Position numbers and translations under genes: made by a program. Positions 61,598 through 64,000 of a stretch of 64,000 bases of DNA are shown piece by piece. The notes under the pieces were generated by a model. It was not told where the DNA came from. It searched no databases and saw only the letters and a program-made list of their open reading frames with translations. The stretch spans positions 1,054,001 through 1,118,000 of the forward strand of contig NZ_CP071057.1 of NCBI RefSeq assembly GCF_017161425.1. Reading direction: 5' to 3'. Positions within the stretch are counted from its first letter, which is position 1; the number at the start of each line of letters is the position of its first letter. This DNA is from Marinicauda algicola (GTDB taxonomy: Bacteria; Pseudomonadota; Alphaproteobacteria; Caulobacterales; Maricaulaceae).

Positions 61598-62359
61598 ATG
61601 TCCGTACATTACGAGCTCGACGCGCCCGTCGCCGTCATCACCATCGACCGCCCGGGCGCGCGCAACGCCGTCGACGGGCCGACGGCGCGCACGCTCGCCG
61701 AGGCCTTCCGCCGCTTCGAGACGGACGAGGCGGCCCGGGTCGCGGTGCTGACCGGAGCGAACGGGACATTCTGCGCCGGAGCGGACCTGAAGGCGCTCGG
61801 CGGACCGGACATGAACAGCGTGGAGGAGGCCGGCGACGGGCCGATGGGCCCGACCCGCATGGCGCTGTCCAAGCCCGTCATCGCCGCGGTGGAAGGCTTC
61901 GCCGTCGCCGGCGGGCTGGAACTCGCGCTGTGGTGCGATCTTCGCGTCGCGGCGGAATCGGCCGTGTTCGGCGTCTTCTGCCGCCGCTTCGGCGTGCCTC
62001 TCGTGGATGGCGGCACGGTGCGCCTGCCGCGCCTGATCGGCCAGTCGCGCGCGCTCGACATGATCCTCACCGGGCGGCCGGTGGACGCGCAGGAGGCGTT
62101 CCGCATCGGGCTCGCCAACCGGACCTGCGCGGACGGGCAGGCGCTCGAGACCGCGAAGGCGCTGGCGCGCGACATCGCCGCCTTCCCGCAGACCTGCATG
62201 AGAAATGACCGGACAAGCGTCCTCGAGCAGTGGTCCCTGCCCGAACGCGACGCCCTCGCGAACGAGACCCGGCGCGGCCTCGACACGCTGAAGAGCGGGG
62301 AGACGCTGGAGGGCGCCAGGCGCTTTTCCGGGGGAGAAGGCCGGCACGGCCGGTTCTAG
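61598..62359 (+). CDS. Enoyl-CoA hydratase/isomerase family protein
   Basis: A 253-residue crotonase-fold protein. The oxyanion-hole segments are FCAGADLKALGGPDM and AVAGGLELALWCDLRVA; FCRRFGVPLVDGGTVRLPRL covers the region holding a catalytic acid (Asp/Glu). It probably works in fatty-acid or branched-chain degradation. The second of two ATGs fits the GGGAG site seven bases upstream. It is followed by a hairpin shared with the convergent peptidase gene. Confidence 0.9.
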   Translation: MSVHYELDAPVAVITIDRPGARNAVDGPTARTLAEAFRRFETDEAARVAVLTGANGTFCAGADLKALGGPDMNSVEEAGDGPMGPTRMALSKPVIAAVEGFAVAGGLELALWCDLRVAAESAVFGVFCRRFGVPLVDGGTVRLPRLIGQSRALDMILTGRPVDAQEAFRIGLANRTCADGQALETAKALARDIAAFPQTCMRNDRTSVLEQWSLPERDALANETRRGLDTLKSGETLEGARRFSGGEGRHGRF

Positions 62360-62368
62360 ACACGCGAA

Positions 62369-62394
62369 GGCCCGGCCGCCGGAACGGCCGGGCC
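62369..62394. terminator. Hairpin between convergent genes
   Basis: GGCCCGGCCG-CCGGAA-CGGCCGGGCC is a perfect 10-bp GC stem between the stops of the enoyl-CoA hydratase and the M14 gene. It lacks a T-run, so it may be a bidirectional barrier rather than a classic terminator. Confidence 0.5.
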
Positions 62395-62416
62395 GCGCGC
62401 GCGGAGCTGTCCCCTC

Positions 62417-64000
62417 CTACTCCTCGTAATCGCCGAACGGGCGATCGATGAGACCGGACAGGAAGATGGCGTTCAGCAGCAGCTTCTCGCTGCCCGGATA
62501 GGTGCCGCGGAACACAGGATTGTCGGCGAACAGTATCACCGCACCCGCACCGTGGCGCTGGGCGACGACGGCCGGGGTGCCGGCGATCTCGTCGAGACGG
62601 CGCTGCGAGGCATAGCCCGACAGGAGCGGTTCCTCGGTGTACTCGGCCACCACCGCGTAAGGATCACCCTCGGGACGCACCAGCGTCGCGGTGGTGTTGC
62701 GGTTGACGGCAAGCGAGCGGTCCAGCAATCCGAAGCCGAGCGGGTGGGTGATGTCCAGATCGGTCTCGAACAGCGCCCCTCCAATGACGTGCTCGGCATC
62801 GCGTACGTCCAGCTCGGCGAAGTCGTAGCGGACATAGCGGGTCTGGTCGGCGACGTCCTCACCCTCGCCCTCGTCCTCATCGCCGGCCGCTTCCAGTCCG
62901 AGGAAGGCCTCCTGGGCCCAGTACGCGCCCTGCCGGCTGGCGATCAGCGTGCCGCCCTCTTCGCGGATCCACTGGTTGACGCGGGTTGTGGCCTCCTCGG
63001 ACAGGCCCGCATTGCCGCCCACGAGGATCAGGTGCGTGTAGCGCGACCAGTCGAGACCGCCGAGATTGTCCTTACGGCGCAGCGTCACCGGAACGCGCAT
63101 GCGGTAGTCCAGCGTCCACCAGACCTCGCCGGCGTCGTAGCGGGCGAGCCCGTCGTCGTAGAGCAGCAGGATTTCCGGCCGCTCTACGGTGGAGAACACG
63201 TTCCAGGCGCCGAGATCGCGGCCGGGCGTGGGGGTGAAGCCCGAGGTCACGGCATGCACGTGCACTCCGTCCTCGTTCGCGATCGTGCGCATGAGATCGT
63301 GGATGCGCGCCGGCCCCTCGTCCTGGCGCGCCAGCGGAACGAACACCGCCCCGCGCTCGAAATCGGCCTCGCCCTCCGTGGTCTCCACCGTGAAGGGCTC
63401 GCGGCTGACGCGGGCGAACAGGCCGGCGTCGAGCACCCGGTAGAGCGCGCGCGGCGCATAGCTGTCGGTCCAGGAGAAGACATAGCCGTAGGGGGCGCGC
63501 GGCGGCACCGGAGGCGCCGCGAGCGTGCCCATCGCGGCTTCGCCCAGCAGGCGGTCGTTGAACTGTCCGCCGGTCAGCGCGGCATAGTCGAGATCGTAGG
63601 CGAGCGGCAGCGTCCAGCCGGAGACGTCGTAGAAGATGTTCTCCTCGAACTCGGTGACCCGGTCGAACACGCCGCGGATCATGCGGTACTGGTCCTGGTT
63701 CATCGGCACGACGAAGGCCTCGCCGGCCGCGAACTCGGTCCCGTCCACCGTCACGTCGCGGGCAAGCTCGAACACGTCGACATCGTGCTGGCGCAGCAGC
63801 TCGACGAAACGCGCGCTGCGCGCCGCGTCGCCGCGGGCGGTGAACACGTAGGCGCGGGTACGGTCCTGGCGCGCCAGGCGCGGCGCCTCGGCGAAGAACT
63901 CGCGCTGGTAGGCGGTGATTTCCTCGCGCTGGGCCAGCGCGCCCTGCACCGTGGTGAGCGAGGTGCGGAACTGGGTGCGCACATTGTCGGCGTGGGTCAC
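62417..64000 (-). CDS. M14-type zinc carboxypeptidase, C-terminal part
   Basis: At least 527 residues of a protein whose N-terminus lies beyond the right edge. The visible part matches the long C-terminal region of large M14-family peptidases of alphaproteobacteria: a helical linker (EEITAYQREFFAEAPRLARQ), VVPMNQDQYRMIRGVFDRVT, and a glutamine-amidotransferase-like domain (RPEILLLYDDGLARYDAGEV, YTHLILVGGNAGLSEEATTR). An acidic patch (GDEDEGEGEDV) and the stop after FGDYEE follow. The catalytic HxxE domain is not in the window, so activity rests on family recognition. Confidence 0.75.
   Translation of the reverse strand: MTHADNVRTQFRTSLTTVQGALAQREEITAYQREFFAEAPRLARQDRTRAYVFTARGDAARSARFVELLRQHDVDVFELARDVTVDGTEFAAGEAFVVPMNQDQYRMIRGVFDRVTEFEENIFYDVSGWTLPLAYDLDYAALTGGQFNDRLLGEAAMGTLAAPPVPPRAPYGYVFSWTDSYAPRALYRVLDAGLFARVSREPFTVETTEGEADFERGAVFVPLARQDEGPARIHDLMRTIANEDGVHVHAVTSGFTPTPGRDLGAWNVFSTVERPEILLLYDDGLARYDAGEVWWTLDYRMRVPVTLRRKDNLGGLDWSRYTHLILVGGNAGLSEEATTRVNQWIREEGGTLIASRQGAYWAQEAFLGLEAAGDEDEGEGEDVADQTRYVRYDFAELDVRDAEHVIGGALFETDLDITHPLGFGLLDRSLAVNRNTTATLVRPEGDPYAVVAEYTEEPLLSGYASQRRLDEIAGTPAVVAQRHGAGAVILFADNPVFRGTYPGSEKLLLNAIFLSGLIDRPFGDYEE

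Overview
This is a GC-rich, gene-dense stretch of a bacterial chromosome, most likely from an alphaproteobacterium of the Maricaulales/Hyphomonadales type (an Oceanicaulis, Marinicauda or Maricaulis relative). That placement is inference. It rests on the GC-rich codon usage, an unlinked motB, a Bpt leucyltransferase, a complete N-acetylglutaminylglutamine amide (NAGGN) osmolyte operon, a large TonB-dependent receptor and Spinster-type MFS carriers. No rRNA or CRISPR array is visible; there is one tRNA gene (Ser, anticodon GCT).

Left core, 1-20 kb: a partial hydroxyisobutyrate-type dehydrogenase, a flavin reductase, motB, an SLC13/DASS permease with regulatory RCK_C domains, bpt, a three-gene TRAP transporter (DctP-DctQ-DctM), an AI-2E/PerM-type exporter, an M48 protease with lemA, and parC. 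They are followed by a tightly overlapping histidine operon on the minus strand: yerC-hisG-hisD-hisB-hisH-hisA-hisF-hisIE. This operon has an unusual composition for an alphaproteobacterium: a long-form HisG, a fused HisIE and a leading TrpR/YerC-type regulator. Where hisC would be expected, there is instead a 210-residue degenerate HisC-like region fused to the N-terminus of HisB.

Middle core, 20-36 kb: a secreted alpha/beta hydrolase; the NAGGN operon asnO-ngg-M42 peptidase on the minus strand, with a divergent DJ-1/PfpI-like protein that lacks the nucleophilic Cys; and a probable uptake/catabolic module made of acyl-CoA synthetase, MFS carrier, TonB receptor, divergent TetR regulator and two alpha/beta hydrolases. 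A rhodanese, an Mrp/ApbC P-loop ATPase and tRNA-Ser close this part.

Accessory island, about 36.35-47.77 kb: a mosaic integrated element between tRNA-Ser and a tyrosine integrase. It carries a large serine recombinase with a small HTH partner and a truncated DUF2924 gene, a RepA-like ATPase followed by iteron-like repeats and an attenuator-like leader, a RuvC-like nuclease, DUF6362, a TacA-TacT-like toxin-antitoxin pair, a ParB-N6/N4 methyltransferase, and a C5-cytosine methyltransferase whose gene also holds a long second reading frame. Gene debris follows: a DUF7220/DUF3489 chimera and an HUH replication-protein remnant. The gene content suggests a decayed phage- or plasmid-like element that kept its methylation and addiction functions.

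Right core, 48-64 kb: a hydroxylaminobenzene-mutase-like membrane protein, a second Spinster-type MFS carrier behind paired palindromes, a large secreted beta-propeller/amidohydrolase fusion, an MscS channel, an uncharacterised helical protein, a GST, an MBL-fold hydrolase, the lytic transglycosylase MltF, a DUF547 protein, a PHB-depolymerase-like esterase, an alpha/beta hydrolase, an enoyl-CoA hydratase, and the C-terminal part of an M14-type zinc carboxypeptidase running off the window.
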